In this document: positions 24,402-36,234 of the stretch, piece after piece | Layout: each line of letters begins with the position of its first letter | How positions within the stretch are numbered: the stretch's first letter is position 1 | Source of the DNA: Macrobrachium rosenbergii | Taxonomy: Eukaryota; Arthropoda; Malacostraca; Decapoda; Palaemonidae | Assembly: GCF_040412425.1 (NCBI RefSeq) | Contig: NC_089761.1 | Coordinates: 30,950,644 to 31,014,643 of the forward strand | Direction: 5' to 3' | DNA length: 64,000 nucleotides | Translations under genes and position numbers: made by a program | Notes under the pieces: generated by a model | Told to the model about the DNA's origin: nothing | What the model saw: the letters and a program-made list of their open reading frames with translations, nothing else | The model's database searches: none

Positions 24402-25247
24402 GTTTTTGATTGAGAGAGATACACTATTGATAATAAAAAACAAGTGAAAAAAAGGTTGATTGAGAGAGATACACTATTGATAATAATAAACAAGTGAAAA
24501 AAGTTGATTGAGAGATACACTATTGATAATAATAAACAAGTGAAAAAAGTTGATTGAGAGAGATACACTATTGATAATAATAAACAAGTGAAAAAAAAGT
24601 TGATTGAGAGAGATACACTATTGATAATAATAAACAAGTGAAAAAAAGTTGATTGAGAGAGATGCACTATTGATAATAATAAACAAGTGAAAAAAAAGTT
24701 GATTGAGAGAGATACACTATTGATAATAATAAACAAGTGAAAAAAAAGTTGATTGAGAGAGATACACTATTGATAATAATAAACAAGTGAAAAAAAAGTT
24801 GATTGAGAGAGATGCACTATTGATAATAATAAACAAGTGAAAAAAAGTTGATTGAGAGAGATGCACTATTTATAATAATAAAACAAGTGAAAAAAAAAGT
24901 TGATTGAAGAGATACACTATTGATAATAATAAACAAGTGAAAAAAAGTTGATTGAGAAGATACACTATTGATAATAATAAAACAAGTGAAAAAAAGTTGA
25001 TTGAGAGAGATACACTATTGATAATAATAAACAAGTGAAAAAAAAGTTGATTGAGAGAGATACACTATTGATAATAATAAACAAGTGAAAAAAAAGTTGA
25101 TTGAGAGAGATACACTATTGATAATAATAAACAAGTGAAAAAAAAAGTTGATTGAGAGAGATACACTATTGATAATAATAAACAAGTGAAAAAATGTTGA
25201 TTGAGAGAGATGCACTATTGATAATAATAAACAAGTGAAAAAAAAAC
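24402..25247. repeat. 49-bp tandem array, 17 copies
   Basis: Unit approximately TTGATTGAGAGAGATACACT, ATTGATAATAATAAAC, AAGTG and an A-run. Highly homogeneous, differing mainly in A-run length and A/G in GATACACT/GATGCACT. ORFs crossing it are artefacts. Confidence 0.95.
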
Positions 25248-25251
25248 GCCA

Positions 25252-25606
25252 AGTTTTCTGTACAGCCGCTACTGCGCATAATCAAGTCCACCGGAAATAG
25301 ATCTATCTTCGTTGGTCTAGGTATAATGCTGTATGAGCCGCGGCCCGTGAAGCTTTAACCACGGCCCGGTGGTGGCGTATCCTATATCGTTACCAGAAGC
25401 ACGATTATGGCTAACTTTAACCTTAAATAAAATAAAAACTACTAAGGAGGCGAGAGGGCTGCAATTTGGTATGTTTGATGATTGGAGGGTGGATGATCAA
25501 CATACCAATTTGCAGCCCTCCCTCTAACAAGATCTGAGGGCGGACAGAATGAAGTGCGGACGGACAGACAAAGCCGGCACAATTATAGTTTTCTTTTACA
25601 GAAAGC
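25252..25606 (-). repeat. MITE-like element family C, copy 1
   Basis: Starts AGTTTTCTGTACAGC and ends TTTTCTTTTACAGAAAGCT, i.e. terminal inverted repeats near AGTTTTCTGTA. An internal inverted repeat (GGGCTGCAATTTGGTATG / CATACCAATTTGCAGCCC, centred near 25485) could form a cruciform. There is no coding capacity. Confidence 0.75.
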
Positions 25607-25876
25607 TAAAATACATAATGTTTATTCTGAACTAAAGTTAAGCCGCACGGAATATTTAATTAGCATTAACAGATACAGAACTTTGGCTGTTTGTTCTGTT
25701 ATGTCCGCCGTTAAAATCAGCTGTTTTCCGCAAGTGTGGGTTAATCCCCTTACAATACATCCATTCTGATGGTTAATCCCTTCCCGGTAACAAGGCCATG
25801 GCCGTTATCGGAATGATTAAGGTTTTTTTTATGGATTGGTAAAGTTTTAAACATTTTTGTGTAGATGCAGTAGCCT

Positions 25877-25877
25877 A

Positions 25878-25966
<89 letters not shown>

Positions 25967-26110
25967 GCCAAGACTGGGTTCCGCTAGAAACAAAACAAAA
26001 GAGAGAGAAGAAGAAAGAAAAATGAAAATGTTTTATTATACTTGTCATGTTCATGAACAGTGTTGATCATATCCATATTTCCCCTCCCCCAAAAAATAAA
26101 ATCTTATCAC

Positions 26111-26161
<51 letters not shown>
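25877..26161. repeat. (TC)n and (GA)n microsatellites
   Basis: (TC)n 25877-25954 with short (AC)n, and (GA)n 26115-26161, about 160 bp apart and complementary, so the two could pair in a transcript. Confidence 0.93.
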
Positions 26162-26164
<3 letters not shown>

Positions 26165-26289
26165 CTCTCAGCCTCAGATTAATTTCCTCAGAACCCATCT
26201 GCTGGTCGTCTAGGATGATAACTTTCTCCATCTGTCTTTATCATCCCTCTAATGGAACCAGCTACCTCTCAAGAGTACAGTGATAATTC

Positions 26290-26290
26290 T

Positions 26291-26367
<77 letters not shown>

Positions 26368-26428
26368 CCCAGCAGATCGAGCTAGGTCATTCAGAGCTTA
26401 GTTTGATTATTATTATTATTTTTTTTTT

Positions 26429-26471
<43 letters not shown>

Positions 26472-26640
26472 CCCAGCAGATCGAGCTACGTCACTCAGAG
26501 CGTATTTTGATTATTATTATTACTATTTATTTATTTATTTTTTTATTTTTATTTATTTTTTTTTTTTTTGAGAGAGAGAGAGAGAGAACCCCAGCAGATC
26601 GAGTTATGACATTTTTAGCATACTTCGAGTGCTTTTCTTC

Positions 26641-26680
<40 letters not shown>
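26290..26680. repeat. (GA)n-spacer tandem array
   Basis: AACCCCAGCAGATCGAG followed by (C/T)TA(G/C)GTCA(T/C)TCAGAGC, TTATTATTATT, a T-run and (GA)n, repeated three times, with a fourth (GA)n at 26643-26678. Confidence 0.88.
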
Positions 26681-26977
26681 CCCTCTCATTCTCACGTATT
26701 TTCCTTAAAGATGAAGGCGTTGCAGAAAGAATTAATTATCCTTAATCCCATAATCTCATTTATAATGAGCTTCCTACCGGGCCGAGGGAAATTGAGGTCT
26801 TTCTTCTCAAAACAACAACATTGTTTTAATGTTGTAATTTATATTCAGTTCACAAGAGAAATAATTTACTCAGTTTAATTATCAGTTGCGCTAAGCATCG
26901 CGTGTAAGAGTAATTGAGTATTGATGTATGGTGGCAAGTGAATTTCTTATGTTGCACCGAACGAGGCTCAATAATGT

Positions 26978-27277
26978 GGTCCCCGTAGCATGAGGTGCAC
27001 TGTAAGCGTTACTTAAGGTTCTTTGCAGCGTGCCTTCGGCCTCCCCATAGCTGCAACCCCTTTCGTTCCTTTTAGTGTACCTCCTTTCATATTCTCCTTC
27101 TTCCATCTTTCTTTCCTTAACCCTCTCCTAACAATTGATTCATAGTACAACTGCTTTGAAGTTCTCCTGTTACGACTTTAAAATTTTTACGGTCAATTTC
27201 CGTTTCAGCGCTGAATGATCTCATTTGTCCCAGTGCTTGGCATTTGGCCTAAATCCCATATTCAGTTCAATTCAGTT
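26978..27277 (+). repeat. Family B interspersed element, copy 4
   Basis: GCATGAGGTGCACTGTAAGC, CCATAGCTGCAACCCCTTTC, TCAGCGCTGAATGATCTCAT and GCATTTGGCCTAAATCCCAT in family order. The 5' end is slightly truncated. Confidence 0.85.
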
Positions 27278-27589
27278 CAGTAATGCGATGATTTAAACTC
27301 CTCTGTGATGCGTTTCTTTGATCAGTTTAGTTCTCTTTACAATTACTATTTTTTATTATTTTGCTGATGATTAATGACATTGCCTTTTTTTTTTTCGTCA
27401 CACCATGGCAGAATTTTCCTACGAATATCTGGAATCTCCGATTTTGAAAAGTACGTGAAGATTCGTGTGAAGGGAAACAATGACCTTTGATTTGTAAAGG
27501 TTTATCTGCTTTCGTATTGAATCATATAGATTCTCAAACACCATGAATTGGTAGAAAAGGAATTTTAAAGTGCTTCCGTTCATAAAGAC

Positions 27590-27830
27590 AGAATCTTAAA
27601 AGGCGTTCGTTTTTAAAGAGATTTTAAAAGGTCTCTATTGGTATGTAATGAATTTTAAAGGGCATTTATTTTTTAAAGAAGAATATTGATTTATAAAGAA
27701 AGATATCTCAAAAGGTATGAATTATGAAAGCAAGAAACTTGAAAGCCATTCATTTTAAACAGAGAATTATGAGAGATATTTATTTGCTAGAATCTTCGAA
27801 AGGCTTTCATTTCTAAAGAAAAAAAATCCA
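27590..27830. repeat. Degenerate ~40-bp repeat
   Basis: Loose copies of GAATTTTAAAGGGCATTCATT plus TTTAAAGA. Strongly diverged; boundaries uncertain. Confidence 0.45.
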
Positions 27831-27887
27831 TGCTTGTAAGCGAGACACCAGAATATTTGGTGATATGGTATTATTTTCTTGTCTCTC

Positions 27888-28475
27888 TTGAGAATGTAAT
27901 TCCTTGCTGGGAATTCTCTCTTGAGAATATAATTCCTCGCTGGGAATTCTCTCTCGAGAATATAATTCCTTGCTGGGAATTCTCTCTTGAGAATATGATT
28001 CCTCGCTGGGAATTCTCGCTCGAGAATATAATTCCTCACTGGGAATTCTCTCTTGGGAATATAATTCCTCGCTGGGAATTCTCTCCTGAGAATATTATTC
28101 CTCGCTGGGAATTCTCTCCTGAGAATATTATTCCTCGCTGGGAATTCTCTCTTGAGAATTAATTCCTCGCTGGGGATTCTCTCCTGAGAATGTAATTCCT
28201 CGCTGGGAATTCTCGCCCGAGAATATAATTCCTCACTTGGAATTCTCTCTTGGGAATATAATTCCTCGCTGGGAATTCTCTCCTGAGAATATTATTCCTC
28301 GCTGGGAATTCTCTCCTGAGAATATTATTCCTCGCTGGGAATTCTCTCCTGAGAATATAATTCCTCGCTGGGAATTCTCTCTTGAGAATTAATTCCTCGC
28401 TGGCAATTCACTCCTGAGAATGTAATTCCTCGCTGGGAACTCTCTCTTGAGAGTATAATTCCTTGCTGGGAATTC
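27888..28475. repeat. 33-bp tandem array of back-to-back hairpins, about 18 copies
   Basis: Unit approximately AATTCCTCGCTGGGAATTCT followed by CTCTTGAGAATAT. Each unit holds two dyads: AATTCC-TCGCTG-GGAATT and ATTCTC-TCTT-GAGAAT. Units vary at CTT/CCT/CGC positions. Confidence 0.93.
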
Positions 28476-28689
28476 AGACGTTAAATAGATACTTCTTTTT
28501 TTGCTGGCTTGTGGAGTAGTGCGAGGAAGCGGAAAAGGAACTTCAGAATGAGAAGTTTATAATGTAAACGTATCTTTATTTTAATTTAAACGTTTGATTA
28601 TGTGGTCAGGTTAGTAAGTCAAACGTTTTTTTGTGAAAGTTGAACCTCTGGATATTTCATGATGGTGTAAAATGTTTTTGCCCGAGGGA

Positions 28690-29160
<471 letters not shown>

Positions 29161-29279
29161 AATTCATTTGTAGTGTTTTAAATATTGCCGACCGTGATGG
29201 TACTTCCGATATATCTGACCCAAGAAAAAAAATTCTGGATGTACAAAAATAAACCCACAAAATGCAATCTTAATCCCTC

Positions 29280-29448
29280 CATTATTTACGTTTATTTATT
29301 TGTTTGCCTGTTTATGTTTACTTATTTGTTTATTTAAATTGCATGGGTGAAGGAAGCATCAACATGCCATTATTCTCAATGGAAGCTTGAATTTCAAGTC
29401 AGTGTCCCATGGTCATGTTCCATATGAGTAGGGTTCATCTTCTGAATA

Positions 29449-29450
<2 letters not shown>
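29280..29450 (+). repeat. Family D element
   Basis: TTTATTTATTTGTTTGCCTG lead, TGGAAGCTTGAATTTCAAG, TTCCATATGAGTAGGGTTC, ATCTTCTGAATAAT, passing directly into the (AAT)n array. Confidence 0.8.
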
Positions 29451-29509
<59 letters not shown>

Positions 29510-29530
29510 GTAGAAGTCCGTTTATGCCTG

Positions 29531-29603
<73 letters not shown>

Positions 29604-29625
29604 GTAGAAGTCCGTTTTATGCCTG

Positions 29626-29698
<73 letters not shown>

Positions 29699-29716
29699 GT
29701 AGAAGTCCGTTTATGC

Positions 29717-29784
<68 letters not shown>

Positions 29785-29806
29785 GTAGAAGTCCGTTTAT
29801 GCCTGA
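29451..29806. repeat. (AAT)n punctuated by a 23-bp spacer, 4 copies
   Basis: AAGTAGAAGTCCG, TTTATGCCTG separates four (AAT)n tracts of about 60-80 bp each. Confidence 0.93.
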
Positions 29807-30054
29807 GAGTGAGAATGCTTACGAGAATTCAAGTAGTGAATTCTGAGTCATCTTGGACGAAGGAAGAGAGAAAAACCTTTTACATTCTCATTCTGGTCTC
29901 ACATTTGTCCAGTTCTCTCTGTGTGGAAGGTTGCTTCACGGCTGTTTGGGCTCGATCCGGGGAAAATGGATGCACTTGGCGGATATTGCAAAAACACTGA
30001 AAAGTGTCAGATGCGAGAGGTTCTTTATATTACTCCTTCTGCCTTGGTTCAACT

Positions 30055-30055
30055 C

Positions 30056-30103
<48 letters not shown>
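30055..30103. repeat. (TA)n microsatellite
   Basis: About 23 TA repeats. Confidence 0.95.
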
Positions 30104-30107
<4 letters not shown>

Positions 30108-30344
30108 GCATACATAAATATACTTACATGTTTATATTTATACATGCATACACTGCTTGCCCTTAGGTGTGGCTTCGGAGGGTGATACCAAAAACCGAGT
30201 TCTGAGTCATTTTTTTTTTATTTATTCTTTTTAATATTCCTTGGCTGTGACCCACAGAAGCTGACTAGGTATCTGGGACGTAGAAAAAAATCACTGATAA
30301 GGTCATCAGGGTGCAATCGACTTTTCTAGAAACGGCCCTAAAGA

Positions 30345-30345
30345 T

Positions 30346-30411
<66 letters not shown>

Positions 30412-30664
30412 GGTAAGGTGGAGTTGTTACTAAAAGTTATACGTTATATGTAAATACATTGATATGTGTGTTTGTGTGGATTTATATATGTATATGTTTG
30501 TGTATGTGTGAATGTGCTGTTTGTGTGTAATTGTGTTACATCACAAACGTGTTTTTTTTTTAGTAAATCACTGTCAATTACATCAATTATTTTCGTGAGT
30601 ATAAAATACATCAATTATTTTCGTGAGTAACTAAATGTTGTTGTCGTGAATTGAATATTTCGGT

Positions 30665-30715
<51 letters not shown>

Positions 30716-30758
30716 GGTGCTGTTCCGTCAATAGTGGAGGAGGAGGAGGAGGAGGAGG
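30345..30758. repeat. (CT)n, (GA)n and (GGA)n microsatellites
   Basis: (CT)n 30345-30409, (GA)n 30664-30714 and (GGA)n 30734-30758. Confidence 0.93.
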
Positions 30759-30989
30759 CGGAGACGACCTCCGCCTCTTAAACGCTTGTCCTTGAAACCA
30801 CACTATCCTACACGGAGGCATAGGCGTTTATTCAGTTGTAGGATGTCCTTCTTAGGATCTAAATGCTCTCCGGAGGAAAGCGATTGGAGAAGCTAAAGGA
30901 ACCCATTCATCAACCGGCAGTAGAGTGATGACGTCACAGCCACGCCCTGCTCACATATGCTTCCCTGCCCTTGACTCTCCCCTCCCCTA

Positions 30990-30994
<5 letters not shown>

Positions 30995-31050
<56 letters not shown>

Positions 31051-31080
31051 ACCTCCACCCTCCGCCCCAAAGCACTGCCT

Positions 31081-31133
<53 letters not shown>
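30995..31133. repeat. Two (TC)n tracts
   Basis: (TC)n 30995-31048 and 31084-31132, separated by a GC-richer spacer (CACCTCCACCCTCCGCCCC). Confidence 0.95.
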
Positions 31134-31134
<1 letters not shown>

Positions 31135-31259
31135 ACTGCACTTCCAGACGGATTCGAAATATCGGTTCTGTGCGAATTTGGTCTCGAGAATCGGCTCGGT
31201 TTTATTCATTCTTGTTTGTTTTCATCGTTTCTTTATGTGTAGAATTTTATTTATTTAAT

Positions 31260-31890
31260 GTATTATTTGGTTATTTTTCACTCATTTCGTATGGGCCGCT
31301 GACCCTGACAGTTGTGATGCCACATGACTGACAATCAATACCTCGCTGGTCATGGCTTTTTTTTTTTTCTTTATTAACTTCCCAGCAGCAAATTCTTTCA
31401 TGGTTGGTCAAATTAACATTTGCTAACATTGACTTCTTTTCATCAAGAATTTTAGGGAAAGACAAATTCTATAAATAACATACCAGCTTTCATTTATTTA
31501 GTCATTTATTTATTTATATATTCATTCAATTATTTATTAAATGAGTCTTTTGAAAGACTTCAGATTAACTATAAAACTAACCAATTTACAAGGGTTCTGT
31601 ATGTCAGGTCTGTACCTTCCCGATTCCAATATTGACACGTTCCGTAGTCCGGTTTTCCTCAGTTCTCTTGATTTATCTTCTTTATCAGCGATTTCTGCTT
31701 CTGTGGGCATTCCACCAATCTTCTTAATGGTCTTCACTGCCACTTTCCTCAAGTGCCGCTGAATTTTTCTCGAGTCTGGGTGGAAAGATTTAACACTGGA
31801 TATAGTTCCAAAATTTTTAGGGCCATTTAAATTTCATCTCATTTGTTTTTCCTCTGAGAGAATAAGCCTGTCATTTTTTACGGTTGTCTC
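31260..31890. other. Intron sequence without supported gene
   Basis: Contains two complementary short ORFs (31537-31762) without recognisable domains. TTTATTTA-rich around 31490-31540. Confidence 0.35.
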
Positions 31891-31894
31891 ATGG

Positions 31895-31956
<62 letters not shown>

Positions 31957-32004
31957 CCCCGACACCCGCCGCCCAAGGCCTGTAGCCTACTTCCCTGCCT
32001 CCCC

Positions 32005-32036
<32 letters not shown>

Positions 32037-32259
32037 GCCTTACTTGCATGTGTTGTTTCTCATCTGCTTTCTTCAGAAATTCTGTAGTGTTTATTCCTAT
32101 TTACTTTTCTATTTTAAGTTAATACATATCTACCAACTTTATATATATATATACATTTTATAAATATATATACAGTATGTATATATATACTGTATATACA
32201 TACATATATATATATATATTTACAGTATATATATGATTATATTTAGTACGTATAGATAC

Positions 32260-32349
<90 letters not shown>

Positions 32350-32350
32350 T
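31895..32350. repeat. (TC)n tracts and long (TA)n
   Basis: (TC)n 31895-31953 and 32009-32035, then TA-rich 32141-32240 and a near-pure (TA)n 32272-32348. Confidence 0.93.
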
Positions 32351-32449
32351 GTATATGTCTGTGTGTGTATGTGTTTTCAGTATGAAGGCATATTTGTTAA
32401 ATAATAATAGCACAAATAATAGACAGCCGCCCATGCTGGGTTTGCCTAA

Positions 32450-32582
32450 TAATAATAATTTATTATTATTGTGTGTGTGTATTATTATATTATTATTATA
32501 TTATTGTTTTCCTTCACGTCACCCACCGTACAGTTTTCTCGGAAAGAAATTAGAAAATTAAAAAGACTGAATAAATCAGGAC

Positions 32583-32659
<77 letters not shown>

Positions 32660-32672
32660 TTATTATTTTTAC

Positions 32673-32729
<57 letters not shown>

Positions 32730-32830
32730 CTTCACGTCACCCACTCGTACAATTTTTCCTCGCGTAAAAAAAAAAAAGAAATTAGAAAATAGAAATAATA
32801 AGAAACCGGACCTAACCGGATTTTCACTCT
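32450..32830. repeat. (AAT)n/(ATT)n with a duplicated spacer
   Basis: TTTCCTTCACGTCACCCAC ... GAAATTAGAAAAT occurs at about 32507-32560 and again at 32727-32792, flanking (AAT)n 32583-32660 that switches to (ATT)n 32672-32722. Confidence 0.85.
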
Positions 32831-33044
32831 TATGGAAACCCTCCCCCCCCCAAAATGGCAGCAACGTGCTGCCATTTAGTTGCACGGATAATCATTGCCA
32901 GTGATAATTCGTTCTCTTTGATGATGAGCCTGCTGTACGTTCATTAGGCGTTAATTGTTATCAATCAGCACCAGCTCATTAATCATTTCTTATTGATCAT
33001 CACCGCCAGTCCGCTAGAGAACGCTTTTCTTTGGCTGAATGTGT

Positions 33045-33535
33045 GCAGTGTGTGTGTGTGTGTGTGTTTATTTTGTATTATTTTGTATTCCTGTTTTTTT
33101 TTTTTTTGTCGTGGTTTTTATGTTGTTTTTGTTTTTGCATTTTTTGTTTCTTGTTTTTTTGTTGATTTTGTTTTTTCTTGTTTTTTTTTTATTTTTCGTT
33201 GTCGCTGTTTTTACGGTTGTCTTGTTGTTTTTATTGTTTTTGTTGTTTTTTATTGATTTCGTTTATTTTAGTGTTTTATTTTTGTTTTGTAGTTTTGTTT
33301 TCGTTGTATTTATTGTTTTGTTTATGTTACTTTTGCGGATGTTTTTTATTTTTAGTGTTTTTTGCTTTGTGTCTTTTTGTTTTGTTCTTGTTGTTTTCGT
33401 GTTTGCCACTGCTTTTAGTTTTGTTTTTGATGTTTTATTCTTGATTTTGATGTTTTGTTTTCTTGATATTGTTGTTTTTGTTGTTCTTGTTCTTTACTGT
33501 TTGTTTTTGTTTGCAATTGTGCTGGTAACGACCTT
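33045..33535. repeat. T/G-rich low-complexity region
   Basis: About 490 bp of TTTTTGTT-type sequence after a (TG)n start. Phe/Leu/Val-rich ORFs in two frames look membrane-like but reflect composition only. Confidence 0.85.
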
Positions 33536-33727
33536 GCAGTGACACATTCAAGGGTCATGTCGGAGTTGCAACTTCATTGATCATGTTCAGTAATGAGAAT
33601 TTATGAGATATTTCTTCAAGAAGTCATCCTCGTATTTTGTGGTTTTACCTCTAGGTGAAAGCGATTAAAGGTAATTATTCGTTTGCATTGATCGTGCCTT
33701 GAGTTTTCAAATCAGGAGTTCTAAAAT

Positions 33728-33730
<3 letters not shown>

Positions 33731-33760
<30 letters not shown>
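33731..33760. repeat. (TG)n microsatellite
   Basis: About 15 TG repeats, at the left edge of the foldback element. Confidence 0.95.
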
Positions 33761-33765
<5 letters not shown>

Positions 33766-33766
<1 letters not shown>

Positions 33767-34080
33767 CTTGTGCTCGAGATAATATCATAAAATCCACGTA
33801 AGAGGGTGAGTGAAAGCCGGGACTTTGAACAAGTACTTTCGTAGTTTATTCTACATTTCCAAGTTCACACTCAGCAGAGGTAATTGACAGAGCTTTGTAT
33901 ACAAAATGTGAAGGGGGCGGGGTTGTACCCCCCTTCTCATTTTGTATATAAAGCTCTGTTAACTGCCTATATATTCAGTGTGAACATGAAAATGTAGAAT
34001 AAACTACGAAAGTACTGGTTCAAAGTCCCGGCTTTCACTCACCTTCTTACGTGGATTTTATGATATTCTCAAGCACGCGC
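33766..34080. repeat. Foldback element, ~150-bp arms, ~10-bp loop
   Basis: The left arm (ATCCACGTAAGAGGGTGAG, GTGAAAGCCGGGACTTTGAA, TTCGTAGTTTATTCTACATT) recurs inverted to the right of a centre near 33920 (AATGTAGAATAAACTACGAA, TTCAAAGTCCCGGCTTTCAC, CACCTTCTTACGTGGAT). Arms differ by a few substitutions and small indels. No coding capacity. Confidence 0.88.
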
Positions 34081-34559
34081 TCATTCGTGCTGCGTTGGAT
34101 AAAGTGAGATAATATATGTACCAACCAAAGTAATATTTTTGCAGGTTGATACTTTTTTTACGCTGTCTGTTTTGTAAAATAGAGAACTGTGAGTTTTATT
34201 TTTATTTGTATGTTACCTTACACTGTTTAATTAGATATATTATTCTTCAATATTATAAATACACCATCAGCACGCATATATACACACACAATTTTGTGGT
34301 GCACGCGTACTCACTTTCTGTATATAAGCGCGCGCATTATATTGAAAAGCAAAGTCCCTGTTATCACCTGTTGCTAAAATACAATTGGTGTTGTAAACAT
34401 TGTTGATTCTTGCAATGAATTTTACTGTTATTACCAGATCGACAGATATTGCCTGGCCTTTATTCTCGTTCCTTTAATCGGTTTATATGAGAAATTTGAT
34501 TTCTAGGTATTAATGAATCGTTCCACTGATTTTTCAGTATGCCAGAAACTGCCCATATG

Positions 34560-34984
34560 TCTTTCCCCTTTTCCAGTGAAGGTGACTGAGATGAAATAAA
34601 GACTTTTAATATTGAATTGGAGTTGCAGACATGGCCTTGCGGAGGGGATATAAAACTCATTTCCTTTTCATTGCAGTTAATGGATATAATTGTCAGGTTT
34701 GATTTTTTAATCACAGGTAACGGATGTTAAATGAAGGTATCAAGGTTGACCTTGAAATGTTTATTCCGAGGGTAACGGAGATGACCTTGAAATATTTTCC
34801 ATTTTCAATCTCGGGTTTGCAGACGTAATGGAGATGTTGGGGGGGGCGGGGTTTGTCTTTATTCATGCTTTCCTCTTGTCATTGCAGATAGGGGGGATGT
34901 CCTGAAGATATTGTTCTAAATTTTTTTTGTCATTATTCACTCAGAAAGTAATTGGGTAATAATTGGGTAACCTGTTGGAGAGAG
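34560..34984 (+). repeat. Probable decayed outer copies of the acceptor array
   Basis: Several AG-ending pyrimidine or TGCAG motifs followed by TAA(T/C)GGA-type sequence (CATTGCAGTTAATGGA, AATCACAGGTAACGGATG, TTTGCAGACGTAATGGAG, CATTGCAGATAGG) resemble the units that begin at 34985, but periodicity is lost. Confidence 0.45.
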
Positions 34985-36101
34985 TCTTTTAAAGCTTATT
35001 GTTATTTCTTCTCCTTTTGCAGGTAATGCAGAATCTTTTGGGATTTATTATTATTTCTTCTTTCCAAGTAACGCAGAAGATTTTTAAAGCTTAGTTTTAC
35101 TTCTTCTTCTTTCCAGGTAATGCAGACTTTTTTTTTTTTAAAGCTTCTTGTTATTCTTTTTTCCAGATAATGTGCAGAAATTTTTTGAAGCTTATTTTTA
35201 TTCCTTCTTCTTTCCTCTCCCCAGGTAATGCAGAATCTTTTAAAGCATTATTATTATTTCTTTTTCTTTCCAGGTAATGCAGAATCTTTAAGAATTTATT
35301 ATTTCTTCTTTCCAAGTAATGCAGAAGATTTTTAAAGCTTATTATTACTTCTTCTTCTTCTTCCTTCCAGGTAATGCAGAATCTTTTAAAACTTTTGATT
35401 ATTTCTTCTTCTTTCCAGGTAATGCAGAATCTTTTAAAACTTTTAATTATTTCTTCTTCTTTCCAGGTAATGCAGAATCTTTTAAAACTTTTAATTATTT
35501 CTTCTTCTTTCCAGGTAATGCAGAATCTTTTAAAACTTTTAATTATTTCTTCTTCTTTCCAGGTAATGCAGAATCTTTTAAAACTTTTAATTATTTCTTC
35601 TTCTTTCCAGGTAATGCAGAATCTTTTAAAAATTTTAATTATTTCTTCTTCTTTCCAGGTAATGCAGAATCTTTTAAAACTTTTGATTATTTCTTCTTCT
35701 TTCCAGGTAATGCAGAATCTTTTAAAACTTTTAATTATTTCTTCTTCTTTCCAGGTAATGCAGAATCTTTTAAAACTTTTAATTTTTTCTTCTTCTTTCC
35801 AGGTAATGCAGAATCTTTTAAAACTTATCATTACTTCTTCTCCTTCCTCTTCTTTCCAGTAATGCAGAATCTTTAAAATTTATTATTATTTCTTCTTCTT
35901 TCCAGGTAATGCAGAATCTTTTAAAACTTATCATTACTTCTTCTTCCTCTTCTTTCCAGTAATGCAGAATCTTTAAAATTTATTATTATTATTTCTTCTT
36001 CTTTCCAGGTAATGCAGACTCTTAAGAATTTATTATTTCTCCTTCTTTCCAAGTAATGCAGAAGTTTTTAAAGCTTATTTTTACGTCTTCTTCTTTTGCA
36101 G
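34985..36101 (+). repeat. Tandem array of exon b splice-acceptor copies, about 22 units
   Basis: Each unit has a TTCTTCTTCTTTCCAG-type tract joined to GTAATGCAGAATCTTTTAAA, i.e. the intron b acceptor plus the first ten or so bases of exon b (GTAATGCAAA). The core is strictly 48-bp periodic: AG ends at 35418, 35466, 35514, 35562, 35610, 35658, 35706, 35754 and 35802. Outer units are irregular. About 16 units keep CAG|GTAATG; the others read AAG|TAATG, CAG|TAATG or CAG|ATAATG. Unit reading frame matches exon b (V-M-Q-N), but in-frame TAA codons after 35859 and 36048 stop read-through into the exon. Confidence 0.95.
36081..36101 (+). promoter_or_regulatory. 3' splice site of exon b
   Basis: Pyrimidine tract cttcttcttttg followed by CAG and then exonic GTAATG. 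The same arrangement is repeated many times upstream. The genuine site differs from most copies in having TTTTGCAG where the homogenised copies have TTTCCAG. The oldest-looking upstream copy (35015-35022) also has TTTTGCAG. Confidence 0.85.
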
Positions 36102-36234
36102 GTAATGCAAAAGTCGTGTCGATGCAGCTTCATGTACGGAGAGTTGACGAACAAGGAGACCATCTCCAGGATAGAACAGTGCCTAGAGAATCAGCAGCAA
36201 GACCAATTCGAGATCCTGCTCTACAAGAAGAATC
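36102..36234 (+). CDS. eag: eag potassium channel, PAS-domain exon b (internal exon)
   Basis: This exon encodes the middle of the Eag PAS domain: [15 protein letters not shown], then a charged stretch [10 protein letters not shown], then [12 protein letters not shown] and Y-K-K-N. F-M-Y-G-E-L and F-E-I-L-x-Y-K-K-N are Eag hallmarks. It is 133 nt: 44 codons plus the first base of a split Arg codon, so it is entered in phase 0 and left in phase 1. The acceptor is cttcttttgCAG (36099-36101) and the donor is aatc|GTGAGT. Joining it to exon a restores the conserved R-A-E-V-M-Q-K junction without a frame break. The exon begins GTAATG because of its Val-Met codons, so the acceptor resembles a joined acceptor/donor (AG|GT) site. 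The preceding 1.1 kb is made of copies of this intron/exon boundary. A C-rich tract follows the donor. Confidence 0.95.

Noticed and set aside
33039..33542. 167-codon Phe/Leu/Val-rich ORF resembling a multi-span membrane protein
   Set aside because: T/G low-complexity DNA gives hydrophobic residues in every frame. No domain, start context or splice structure.
35151..35876. ORFs of 160-230 codons on both strands across the acceptor array
   Set aside because: The 48-bp period keeps frames open. The sequence is copied splice-site DNA, and the plus frame hits stops before exon b.
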